Below are positions 32,395 to 41,711 of a DNA stretch of 64,000 nucleotides, one piece after another. Source of the DNA: Ichthyophis bannanicus (Eukaryota > Chordata > Amphibia > Gymnophiona > Ichthyophiidae). Under the pieces are notes generated by a model. It searched no databases. It was not told the origin of the DNA and was given only the letters and a program-made list of their open reading frames with translations. The DNA is taken from assembly GCA_033557465.1 (NCBI GenBank), contig CM066032.1, positions 57,572,955 through 57,636,954 of the forward strand. Reading direction: 5' to 3'. Within the stretch, counting starts at the first letter, position 1; each line of letters opens with the position of its first letter. A program made the translations under genes and the position numbers.

Positions 32395-32757
32395 TCAGCA
32401 AAGAGAGGGTCAAAAACATCATAACAACCCTCAACACCACTACCTCTCCCCTTGATCTTTGTCTGGTCCGCTGGATCAAGATGAGAAAGCATGAATTAAG
32501 CCCAGCACTTGCCGCCATTGCTCATGAATCTCTCAAACAAGGCCAGATGCCTACTAGCCTCACAATGTCCATCATCTGCCCCACCCTTAAGAAGCCAGAA
32601 TTTGACCCACTGGATCCTACCTCCTTCAGAACAGTAGCAAGCCTCCCATTTGCCACCAAAGTCATCGAGAAGACTACAGCAGCAACTACAGGACAGACAC
32701 AATCTACTTGGACCCACAGCAACATGTTTTCCAACCATCACATGGAGTTGAAACACT
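32395..32757 (+). pseudogene. L2-d LINE RT, part 1
   Basis: Plus-strand frame with TTLNTTTSPLDLCLVRWIK, then LKQGQMPTSLTMSIICPTLKK, FDPLDPTSFRTVASLPFATKVIEKT, matching the L2-h block at 56830-57080. It is split by a SINE here and by G2 further on; the RT continues at 39753-40440. Confidence 0.78.
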
Positions 32758-33033
32758 CATGGTCTCATGGGAGGCGTGGTCTAGTGGTTAGGACAAGGTA
32801 CTTCAGGCCTGAGGGCTGGGGGTTCAAGTCCCACCTGGGGACAGCAATCTCAGGCCGGAGGGACTGGGATTTCTAGTCCTGTAGGCACTCCTTGTGGTCT
32901 TGGGCAAGCCACTTAACCCTCCATTGCCCATGTTCCCTGTAAGTATTAGTGTATGTGTGTCATATCCCCTCGTGTTAAATGTATCCCCCAATTGACCGCT
33001 TTGACCTGGTGAAAAGCGGGATATAAATACAGC

Positions 33034-33064
<31 letters not shown>

Positions 33065-33066
33065 AT
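32758..33066 (+). mobile_element. CORE-SINE with a different 3' tail
   Basis: Head 'gtggtctagtggttaggaca' (near 32775), B box 'ggttcaagtccc' near 32822 and the CORE block 'cttgggcaagccacttaacc' near 32899 match the other SINEs. The 3' end differs: 'gaccgctttgacctggtgaa', 'aagcgggatataaatacag' and (AAATA)n repeats. It lies inside L2-d. Confidence 0.85.
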
Positions 33067-33117
33067 TAACAAGTACACTAATCAAGGCAATACAAAACAA
33101 ACAAACCAGATACACAC

Positions 33118-34758
33118 TGTCACGCCCTCCTCCCCTGTATAGGCGGTTGCCTGGAAGAGGGGGGACGTGACCACAAATTTATAGGTCCTTGTAAGTGCTG
33201 ATGTCTGGGTTCCGTGTAGTTGTGGGCCAAGACGCGGACAGCCAAGGTTAATTGGGGTAACAATAACTTTATTGTTAGCACAGGAATTTTGCATCTACTA
33301 CCCCTAATAACAGAAACAAAATGTGGATACTTTTCCAAACCAAATAAAGTCAAAGATGTAACAAAGTCCACCTGATACTTCTCAGGGTTGTCAGTTCCAA
33401 ACAAGTTATCCAAACTTCTCTCCAGCTCTGAACAAGGTCTGTTCTTCACACTAGAAGCTTTACTTTCATGTAACAACTTTACTTTGCAGATAACTCAATA
33501 GCATTGCATTTGCTTTTCACAGCTGCTTAATGAGGTTGAGTTTTACACTTAGGCAGTACGAGGCCTCTCCCCCGTGTAAAAGCTCAATTGCATGAAGTCG
33601 GACTTCTCCAGCACTTATCACTTGCACAAAGTTATACAGCTTTCACTCCTTATGACAGTAAGCACACTCTGTCTCCATATCAGAATAACTGCTATTTATT
33701 ACAGCTGACTCAGTCTGCATTGGTTCTACTTCTGAGTCTGATAGGTCCTGGTTATAGTCAGGGTTTTGCAGAGCAACTGGCTTCCATTGCTCTAGTAAGC
33801 TTTTAAGCTGTTTCCATTTAGAATCCTTTTTACTTCTTGGTATATGTGAGGAATTAAAATTACCAGCTTCCTTTAAAACTGAATTAATGGAAAAAGGGCT
33901 CACCTTTCTTCTGGTATGTCTGGCTTTCCCAGTTTGGTTAAAAGGCAAGTATTTGTCCTGATACTGCTTCACTATCTCCCGTGTGGCAAATTGCTCAGCA
34001 GGGTCTGGCTCTAACCTCCGTCTCTGTAGCACACAATCAGCTGTTTGCTTACGAGCAGCTGGGCTATTCTCAGAGCTTGAGCTAGAGACACGCTGCCTGC
34101 CCTGGGAACGTTTCTGCAGCTTTCCACCTGGAACTTTACTCCAGCCTAATCTCCCACCTGTAACCACAGCTTCCAGAGAAGACTCCAGGGAAGAACTCCT
34201 GTCTCTCCTGGGTAAGGTTTCCAGCCTCTCCCCTCGAGGTTTAAAGTTACTTCTGACCTGCTTCTCTCTGCTGCTTGGCCCGTGGTAATTCCTCTCCTTT
34301 ACAGGAAGCTTTCTCAGACGCTTTTCCAGAGACCTTTCTTTCTCTAAGTAGTCTTGCTGGCAACTCCCCAAGCACCGTGTGCTACCTTGGTAATGGTTGC
34401 TCCTTCCTTTGCTTCCTCGGTTCCTCAGGTCTCCCTCTGGATCTGAATCCGAACCAGAACCTGAGCCAGAGTCCAAAACTCTGTCTCTATTCTCCTTCTT
34501 AATCTGAATATCTGAATCTCCTTCCTGGTTAAGAGCATGGGGCTGTTCTATCTGCTTTGACTCCGCCCCCTTGCCTCTTACGTCAGCTCCCGGGGTTGTC
34601 ATGGAGCTGGGGTGTGGCTCTCTCACTGACTTTCTATGCAGAGAGTTTCTCTGGGCTGAAGCTTTAACCCTTTCCCTGCCTGTATTGCTGTCTGCTTTTG
34701 GGGAAAGAAACTGTTTTAAACCCCTATTTCTGGTGTTTAAGCCCTCTGCATCATCACA
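33118..34758 (-). repeat. G2 3' LTR with in-frame ORF tail
   Basis: 1641 bp. The minus-strand ORF enters at 34758 and ends at 33643 without a stop, whereas the same frame in the 5' LTR is broken (for example a CGA to TGA change near 39230). Plus-strand 33255-33285 holds 'aataactttattgttagcac', probably the R/polyadenylation side. Confidence 0.9.
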
Positions 34759-37701
34759 TAACCCCCCATTTAAGATATTCCGGGCTGGCTGGTTACTTCC
34801 AGAACAGCACGGAATCTTATCTTGGTGACTGTAACTAACAAAGCTATCACCTTTTATAGCCAAACGAGCTAGGGCTATCCGCTCTTGCCATGGCCGTAAA
34901 ACGTTTACGTGGAAATTTTGTTGCTTTCCCTTCCTAGTTTCTACCGTGTATGTGACGGGCCCTACCTGTTTGACAACCCGGCAGGGTCCTTTCCAGGTAC
35001 TCTCAAATTTTGGCCTACGCCCGGGCACCATTATAATGACCTTTTCTCCTATGTTCAAATGACGGGGCCGGGTGCGGCGGTCATAATATTGTTTTTGACG
35101 TACTTGACTGGCTGTCATATTTTCCTCCACTACCTGGGACGTACGCTGCAAACGCCCTCTTAAATCTTTTAAGAACTTGGGTATCTCTACTTCGTCCGTA
35201 GTGGGTTCCACCCATTGGTCCCGCAAGATATCTAATACACCTCTAGGCGCTCGCCCGTACAGGAGTTCGTATGGGGAGATGCCTAAGGAAGCCTGCTTCC
35301 TCTCTCGACAGGCATATAATATAAAGGGGAGCATCATGTCCCACTCAGTCATCTCCCCCTCTAGACTTCTTCTCAACATTCTTTTGATGGTCTGGTTCTG
35401 CCGTTCAACCAGACCGTTGGTCTGAGGATGATACGCGGCCGTTTTAATATGCTGAATGCCAAAGGCATCCCAGACCAGAGCAAGATATTGGGATAGAAAG
35501 TTAGTGCCCCTGTCTGTTAGAATTTCTCGAGGAAATCCTACCTCGTAAAAAAGCTTTAACAATTTATCGGCAATAGTGCGTGCCGACGTATTCCTTAGGG
35601 GAATTGCCCAGGGAAATCGCGTGGCTTGATCCACAATAACCAAAATGTACTGAAACCCCCTGGGAGTCTGAATCAATGGTCCTACCATATCCATAGCTAA
35701 ACGTTCTATTGGTCGTGATATGCGGGGTATGGGCATCAAAGGTACTCGCCCTGGTGGAAAGGGGGTAACCTTCTGACACGAGGGGCATGCTTCGCAAAAT
35801 TTTGCAATCTCCCGGAAAACCCCAGGCCAATAAAAATGGTTTAAAATCTGGTCCAAAGTGCCCTGGACCCCTTTGTGTCCCCCTAAAGGATGATCATGGG
35901 CCAACCTTAAGACGAAATTTTTAAAAGTATTAGGCACCACTAATTGTTTCCGGATACCGCTGGAATGGGGGTCTAAGCCTTCACGATATAATATATCCCC
36001 CTCTAAGTAGAAGTGGGGCCATGATCCCGCTTCCTTATTAGCGTAATCAAAGGCACGAGTCAAGGCTGGATCTTGCCTTTGTTCCTCAGGAAATGAAGGG
36101 AATTTTTCCACCAATTCGGCCAAAGCCCATGGTAGTTCCTGTCTGGCCACTAACTCTGCTCGATTGTAGGCCCTGAGGTGTTTCTCGCGACGCTTCTCCC
36201 CTTTCTTATGCTTTGCCCGCTCGCTGGGAGGAGTCACTAAACCGTTGTGCGAGGGCAACCCTGCCATAGGATCATTAATGGGGTCCTGTCCCTCCTTACT
36301 GGCCTTACTTTGAGCCCGCGTGGACACCAGGCCTAACCTAGACCTCTCCTTCAGGGAAGGTGTCACCTGGTTTCCCTTTATTTCCCTCCTTACGGGTTCC
36401 TTTTCTAACTTTGCTGGATTAGGGGCTTTGGCTTCAGTGATGGCAGCTAGTCCTTTAACTAGGCCTTTCCTAAATTGAGGCCAGTCCCTACCTAAGACTA
36501 AGGAATGTGGTAGTCTTGGTACTACTGCCACTGGGATATTTTTCCTTAATCCTAGCCCTTCAACAGTAACCGTGTGCAGAGGATACGACGAAGCAGCGCC
36601 GTGCACACATCTAATTCTTATTTTTCTCTCAGGGTGTCCTAAAGAATCCTCACTCTGAGCTTTTATATCCCTCCACAGGCTTTCGGAAATCATTGATTGG
36701 TCCGCGCCTGAATCTAGGAGCGCTTCGACCTGGATATTGTTAACCTCAACAGTTAGTAAAAATCCCTCCCCAACCTCCTTGGACTGGGTGGTTACTAACA
36801 CAAGCTTGGCTCTACAATCCCTCTTCAGGTGACCTTTCTGACCACATGAAAAACTTTTTCGTTGTTCCCAACCAGTTCTCGGTAAGGGTCTTCTGGGTAC
36901 AGATTCCCCTGCCATTACCTTTTCCTTCATTCCTGGCCTTCTCAAGACTGTTGGCTCAAAAACGCCCATCTTCCCCTGACCGATGGCCTTAGCCTCTAAG
37001 AAGTGGTCAGCAAGCGAGATGGCATCTCTCGTGTTTCTACAGTCTTGCAAAGTCAGGAAGGATTGTAATTCCCCTGGTACAGCATCTAGGAATTGTTCTA
37101 AAACAACATCATCCAAAATGGTATCAATGCTCCTCCCCTCTGGAGTTAGCCATTTGTATACTAGTGTTCTAATCCGGTGGCATAAGGCCTGTGGTGTTTC
37201 GCCTGGGGTTAACTTGAACCCTCGCAAAAGGCAGCAATAAACCACTGGAGTTAGGCCCATTCGGTCTCTAATGGCTTTGACCACTGCTTCATAGTTGTTG
37301 GCAAGATCATTGGGCATAGCTCGATAGGCTGCAAGAGCCTCTCCCATTAGGTATGTTGCTAACCTTATGACCCATTGGTCTTTCGGCCAACCACTCATGA
37401 GCGCAATGCGTTCAAATACCTCCAAGTAGTCATCCACATCATCATCCTTTGACAATTGCCCCAAAGATAATATGCCCTTGCTTAAGGTTCCCAGTCTTGA
37501 TAGGGTTCCTAGCGAACCTGAGACAGTCCTCAGCGCTTCCGTGGTCTGCTTCTGTTCGCCCATCCATGTGCCCAGCAGATCCATCAGCGGCTTTTGTTGG
37601 GCCCGCAGCATCTCCGCCGTTCTCTCTTGGGCCTGTGCTGACATTTCCTGCTGCTGTTGGAATCTCTCGGTCATCCAGCTTAACAGCTGTGCTGGTTCCA
37701 T
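33643..37701 (-). CDS. G2 Gag-protease-integrase polyprotein, 1352 aa
   Basis: Intact single frame from ATG at 37701. Approximate residues: 1-50 Gln/Glu-rich coiled coil; 75-145 capsid N-part; 147-240 SCAN-like capsid C-part (KWLTPEGRSIDTILDD, VVLEQFLDAVPGELQSF); 284-297 zinc knuckle (CGQKGHLKRDC); 327 protease LLDSGADQS; 600-645 integrase HHCC (HPLGGHKG, CEACPSC); 667-765 catalytic core with MDMVGPL, LTDRGTNF and NGLVERQNQ (D, D, E); about 909 WKGPCRVV. From residue 980 the frame is LTR-encoded: Ser/Arg/Lys-rich, then acidic, ending EPMQTES and ECAYCHKE. Expected RT and RNase H are absent. It could be mistaken for a host SCAN gene; the LTRs, primer site and target duplication rule that out. 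Confidence 0.9.
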   Translation of the reverse strand: MEPAQLLSWMTERFQQQQEMSAQAQERTAEMLRAQQKPLMDLLGTWMGEQKQTTEALRTVSGSLGTLSRLGTLSKGILSLGQLSKDDDVDDYLEVFERIALMSGWPKDQWVIRLATYLMGEALAAYRAMPNDLANNYEAVVKAIRDRMGLTPVVYCCLLRGFKLTPGETPQALCHRIRTLVYKWLTPEGRSIDTILDDVVLEQFLDAVPGELQSFLTLQDCRNTRDAISLADHFLEAKAIGQGKMGVFEPTVLRRPGMKEKVMAGESVPRRPLPRTGWEQRKSFSCGQKGHLKRDCRAKLVLVTTQSKEVGEGFLLTVEVNNIQVEALLDSGADQSMISESLWRDIKAQSEDSLGHPERKIRIRCVHGAASSYPLHTVTVEGLGLRKNIPVAVVPRLPHSLVLGRDWPQFRKGLVKGLAAITEAKAPNPAKLEKEPVRREIKGNQVTPSLKERSRLGLVSTRAQSKASKEGQDPINDPMAGLPSHNGLVTPPSERAKHKKGEKRREKHLRAYNRAELVARQELPWALAELVEKFPSFPEEQRQDPALTRAFDYANKEAGSWPHFYLEGDILYREGLDPHSSGIRKQLVVPNTFKNFVLRLAHDHPLGGHKGVQGTLDQILNHFYWPGVFREIAKFCEACPSCQKVTPFPPGRVPLMPIPRISRPIERLAMDMVGPLIQTPRGFQYILVIVDQATRFPWAIPLRNTSARTIADKLLKLFYEVGFPREILTDRGTNFLSQYLALVWDAFGIQHIKTAAYHPQTNGLVERQNQTIKRMLRRSLEGEMTEWDMMLPFILYACRERKQASLGISPYELLYGRAPRGVLDILRDQWVEPTTDEVEIPKFLKDLRGRLQRTSQVVEENMTASQVRQKQYYDRRTRPRHLNIGEKVIIMVPGRRPKFESTWKGPCRVVKQVGPVTYTVETRKGKQQNFHVNVLRPWQERIALARLAIKGDSFVSYSHQDKIPCCSGSNQPARNILNGGLCDDAEGLNTRNRGLKQFLSPKADSNTGRERVKASAQRNSLHRKSVREPHPSSMTTPGADVRGKGAESKQIEQPHALNQEGDSDIQIKKENRDRVLDSGSGSGSDSDPEGDLRNRGSKGRSNHYQGSTRCLGSCQQDYLEKERSLEKRLRKLPVKERNYHGPSSREKQVRSNFKPRGERLETLPRRDRSSSLESSLEAVVTGGRLGWSKVPGGKLQKRSQGRQRVSSSSSENSPAARKQTADCVLQRRRLEPDPAEQFATREIVKQYQDKYLPFNQTGKARHTRRKVSPFSINSVLKEAGNFNSSHIPRSKKDSKWKQLKSLLEQWKPVALQNPDYNQDLSDSEVEPMQTESAVINSSYSDMETECAYCHKE
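34759..34776 (-). promoter_or_regulatory. G2 polypurine tract
   Basis: Minus-strand 'cttaaatggggggttatg' directly before the 3' LTR. It is in frame and codes for ILNGGLC, equivalent to ILRGGIC of G1. Confidence 0.78.
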
Positions 37702-38091
37702 CGCTGTCTAGGCTGCAAGAAAACAGAAAGCAAAAACCAAGTGTGGCTCACACACAATCACACCCTCACTCCGCTTCCAAACCGATTCTGCAATACCCCC
37801 CCACCCCCTTGTAGCAGTATCCAAGATAACCCCCTCTCATCTACGGGTTACCTGCTACAAGTGGTGAGTCTCGCTCATCAGCACTGCAGTATCCAGGAAC
37901 ACCTGCTCCGGTCCGCCTCTGCCGACACTCCACTCCGAGTTTCCTTTTTTGCAGACTTGGTAAGCTCTTCAGGAGGTACCTCTATGGGTGTTGGAATTTT
38001 TTTTTTTTCAAAACTTCCAAAAGCTTTTCTTCTTTCAAAACTTCACTGGCTTATAAGTATCAGTCTCTCATCTCTGTGAGGTAGTAGCTTT

Positions 38092-38109
38092 ATCCTGCCA
38101 ACTACGCCA
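38092..38109 (-). promoter_or_regulatory. G2 primer binding site (tRNA-Ser)
   Basis: Minus-strand TGGCGTAGTTGGCAGGAT, 2 nt from the 5' LTR edge, identical to the G1 site. It fits the 3' end of tRNA-Ser(AGA/UGA) at 17 of 18 positions. Confidence 0.78.
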
Positions 38110-38111
38110 GC

Positions 38112-39752
38112 TGTCACGCCCTCCTCCCCCGTATAGGCGGTTGCCTGGAAGAGGGGGGACGTGACCACAAATTTATAGATCCTTGTAAGTGCTGATGTCT
38201 GGGTTCCGTGTAGTTGTGGGCCAAGACACGAACAGCCAAGGTTAATTGGGGTAACAATAACTTTATTGTTAGCACAGGAATTTTGCATCTACTACCCCTA
38301 AATAACAGAAACAAAATGTGGATACTTTTCTAAACCAAATAAAGTCAAAGATGTAACAAAGTCCACCTGATACTTTCTCAGGGTTGTCAGTTCCAAACAA
38401 GTTATCCAAACTTCTTTCCAGCTCTGAACAAGGTCTGTTCTTCACACTAGAAGCTTTACTTTCATGTAACAACTTTACTTTGCAGATAACTCAATAGCAT
38501 TGCATTTGCTTTTCACAGCTGCTTAATGAGGTTGAGTTTTACACTTAGGCAGTACGCTGCCTCTCCCCGTGTAAAAGCTCAATTGCATGAAGTTGGACTT
38601 CTCCAGCACTTATCACTTGCACAAAGTTATACAGCGTTCACTCCTTATGACAGTAAGCACACTCTGTCTCCATATCAGAATAACTGCTATTTATTACAGC
38701 TGACTCAGTCTGCATTGGTTCTACTTCTGTCTGATAGGTCCTGGTTATAGTCAGGGGTTTGCAGAGCATCTGGCTTCCACTGCTCTAGTAAGCTTTTAAG
38801 CTGTTTCCATTTAGAATCCTTTTTACTTCTTGGTATATGTGAGGAATTAAAATTACCAGCTTCCTTTAAAACTGAATTAATGGAAAAAGGGCTCACCTTT
38901 CTTCTGGTATGTCTGTCTTTCCCAGTTTGGTTAAAAGACAAGTATTTGTCCTGATACTGCTTCACTATCTCCCATGTGGCAAACTGCTCAGCAGGGTCTG
39001 GCTCTAACCTCCGTCTCCGTAGCACACAATCAGCTGTTTGCTTACGAGCAGCTGGGCTATTCTCAGAGCTTGAGCTAGAGACATGCTGCCTGCCCTGGGA
39101 ACGTTTCTGCAGCTTTCCACCTGGAACTTTACTCCAGCCTAATCTCCCACCTGTAACCACAGCTTCCAGAGAAGACTCCGGGGAAGAACTCCTGTCTCTC
39201 CTGGGTAAGGTTTCCAGCCTCTCCCCTCAAGGTTTAAAGTTACTTCTGACCTGCTTCTCTCTGCTGCTTGGCCCGTGGTAATTCCTCTCCTTTACAGGAA
39301 GCTTTCTCAGACGCTTTTCCAGAGACCTTTCTTTCTCTAAGTAGTCTTGCTGGTAACTCCCCAAGCACCGTGTGCTACCTTGGTAATGGTTGCTCCTTCC
39401 TTTGCTTCCTCGGTTCCTCAGGTCTCCCTCTGGATCGGAATCCGAACCAGAACCTGAGCCAGAGTCCAAAACTTTGTCTCTATTCTCCTTCTTAATCTGA
39501 ATATCTGAATCTCCTTCCTGGTTAAGAGCATGGGGCTGCCCTATCCGCTTTGACTCCGCCCCCTTGCCTCTTACGTCAGCTCCCGGGGTTGTCATGGAGC
39601 TGGGGTGTGGCTCTCTCACTGACTTTCTATGCAGAGAGTTTCTCTGGGCTGAAGCTTTAACCCTTTCCCTGCCTGTATTGCTGTCTGCTTTTGGGGGAAA
39701 GAAACTGTTTTAAACCCCTATTTCTGGTGTTTAAGCCCTCTGCATCATCACA
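38112..39752 (-). repeat. G2 5' LTR
   Basis: 1641 bp, the same length as the 3' LTR. The ORF-tail frame is present but broken by small indels and a stop, in line with lack of selection at this end. Next to it, 37702-38111 is the untranslated leader. Confidence 0.9.
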
Positions 39753-40440
39753 ACACTCATCTTTCTAGATATATCAGCAGCATTTGACAATGTATCACAC
39801 AGCATCCTCCTCCACCGACTATAAGAATCCAGCATACAGGAGAAGGTTCTTCAATGGTTCCAGGCCTACTTGACAGATGGGTATCAGCTAATTCGAACAA
39901 GCTCCGGCACCTCCACCCCCTACCGCAAGACTCAAGGAATACCTTAAGGCTCCGCACTATCAGCACTACTCTTTACCATCTATCTACAACTACCCTGCTC
40001 CATAATATAGTCACACAACATCAACTTTCACATATATACAGGTGACATTATGTTATATGGACCAACAACCACTGCAAACCCAGTAAACACACAGTTACTG
40101 CATTGCTTCAATGACGTCTCCAGATGGCTCCAAGAACACAATCTCACAATCAACCTCAAGAAGACAGAAGCATTATTTGTCACAAAGGATCAAACTTTCA
40201 CCCCACCACCCCACCTCACTCTGGAAAAAACCCAAATAAAATTTCAAGCACAAATAAAATACCTGGGAGTCATGCTCAACCAAACTCTCTCATTCAAGCA
40301 ACAGATAGCAAAAACTACAAGAACAATATTCTTTAAAACCAAAATGATACAGCTCCTCAGACCACTCCTAGACCCCCAGGACTTCAGATCAGTACTACAA
40401 GCAATTATACTCCTCCACGTGGACTACTGTAATGCAATAT
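39753..40440 (+). pseudogene. L2-d LINE RT, part 2
   Basis: Continues after G2: FLDISAAFDNVSHSILLHRL, a TQGIP block, decayed catalytic motif YTGDIMLYG where YADD is expected, LKKTEALFVTK, KYLGVMLNQTLSF, then VDYCNAI, at which a minus-strand L2 tail breaks in (40440). Several stops. The catalytic Asp change (ADD to TGD) would also inactivate it. Confidence 0.8.
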
Positions 40441-41236
40441 TTTATTTATTTATTTTGAAACAATTTCTATACCGCAATTTCCAAGGATCAATTGCGGTTT
40501 ACAGATAACAAAAATTTTGAAGAGTGCACGAACAGCTGCATTCTCAAAGTACATGGAACAGAGAGAAACTATATACATGAGCTAAATTCATGCATTGCAT
40601 GTTAGCATAGACAGAAACACAATTAAACTCAGATAACTATTTACAGTTCATTTGGAAAGTAGGAATTTTGGGTTAGGGGAATTTGGGGGGGGGGGAGGGA
40701 GGGGGAGTTACCAGAGTATTATGTTGCTCAAGAGTGCCAAAGTAGAGGGTAAATAGATGAGTTTTGAGGTTGTTTTGTTCTCTGAGGTGGTCTGGAACAG
40801 TATTCCAGAGGTGAGGGGCCATGTGAGAGAAGGCTTTGTTACTAGTTATTTGTCTTTCTTTCCTAAAATCACTTGGGATTATAAGTTTGTTTTTGTTTCT
40901 CTTGCATTGATTGCAGTTATTATTTTCTTTAGTGATAAGTGTGGAAAGGTATTATGGAGAAATGTGGTTGATTAGTTTAAATGTTGTAAGAAGAATTTTA
41001 TATTTTATGCGACTTTGTATTGGTAGCCAGTGGAGAGCGTGGAGTTTTGGTGTAATATGTTCAGTGGAGTTAGTGTTCGTGATTATTCTTGCTGCAATAT
41101 TTTGAGCTAGTTGGAGGCGTTTTAAGTCCTGCTTTGTGATGCCTTGCAGGATAATATTTGCATAGTCAAGGTGTGACAGTTACCATTGCTTGTATAATTG
41201 ATCTAAGGTCATGAAGGTGAAGTAGGGGGCGGAGGT
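40440..41236 (-). mobile_element. L2-e LINE, 3' part (minus strand)
   Basis: Minus-strand 3' end: A/T tail at 40440-40455, hairpin 'gtaaaccgcaattgatcc' / 'ggaaattgcggtatagaa' at 40459-40505, then 3'UTR and decayed C-terminal codons. Interrupted at 41240 by the provirus; the rest is at 53842-54371. A G-rich run lies at 40681-40710. Confidence 0.75.
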
Positions 41237-41240
41237 GTTT

Positions 41241-41690
41241 TGAGGCAGCCATAAGGTTTAGCTGTGGGTAACCCTTCCCCCAGCCATGAGGTTCTTACAT
41301 AAGTGATCAGCTTGCTAAGAGAAGACATAAAGATTTCAGTAGGCACCCTTCCCCCACTCCAGGTCTGAGCACAATACCCCCTTGCCCAGAAATCAGTAGA
41401 CCAGAGCATACCGGTTTGGACAGGTCACCCAGGCACCTTCCCCAGGGGCTGCTGATTGGTGGACAGAAAATACCTGAGACGAATGAGATTGTAGAATGAG
41501 TTTAAAAATGTACTGTATATAAGACAATGTAGGACGTCCTTCGTGGCTCAGATTTTTGTGGAGACTGCCGGCTCTCTGTCTGGGCCTGTGCGCACATTAA
41601 AAGATCCTGTTTGCATTCCAGCCTGTCTGTGTGTTTCCTTCTGTGGGTGAGTGAGAGAATTAGAGCTTTTTCAGCTGCATGAATGCAACA
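41241..41690 (+). repeat. ERV 5' LTR
   Basis: 450 bp, TGAGG...AACA. TATATAAG at 41517-41524 is a likely TATA box and ATTAAA at 41596-41601 a likely polyadenylation signal, so U3-R-U5 fits. It differs from the 3' LTR at about 6 positions by eye (1.3%). Confidence 0.93.
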
Positions 41691-41693
41691 TTT

Positions 41694-41711
41694 TGGCGAC
41701 CCAGATGGGAC
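41694..41711 (+). promoter_or_regulatory. ERV primer binding site
   Basis: TGGCGACCCAGATGGGAC, 3 nt after the 5' LTR. It starts TGG as expected for pairing with tRNA CCA. The best fit I can recall is tRNA-Arg (UCG/CCG type), about 15 of 18 positions, so the tRNA identity is uncertain. Confidence 0.5.

Larger units (their letters stand above)
33118..39752 (-). mobile_element. G2: SCAN-Gag LTR element with gag-protease-integrase ORF and no RT
   Basis: A 6635-bp minus-strand LTR retrotransposon within L2-d. LTRs 33118-34758 (3') and 38112-39752 (5') are both 1641 bp, begin TGTCACG and end CATCACA, and are flanked by ACAC at 33114-33117 and 39753-39756. A single 1352-codon ORF covers almost the whole internal region and 371 codons of the 3' LTR. 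The space between LTRs (3353 bp) leaves no room for RT or RNase H. By eye the LTRs differ at about 35-40 sites, roughly 2%, so the insertion is fairly young while the ORF is still open. Confidence 0.9.

Noticed and set aside
33643..37701. Large 1352-aa SCAN/integrase ORF as a domesticated host gene
   Set aside because: It sits between two near-identical LTRs with a primer site, PPT and 4-bp target duplication, so it is a retroelement ORF.
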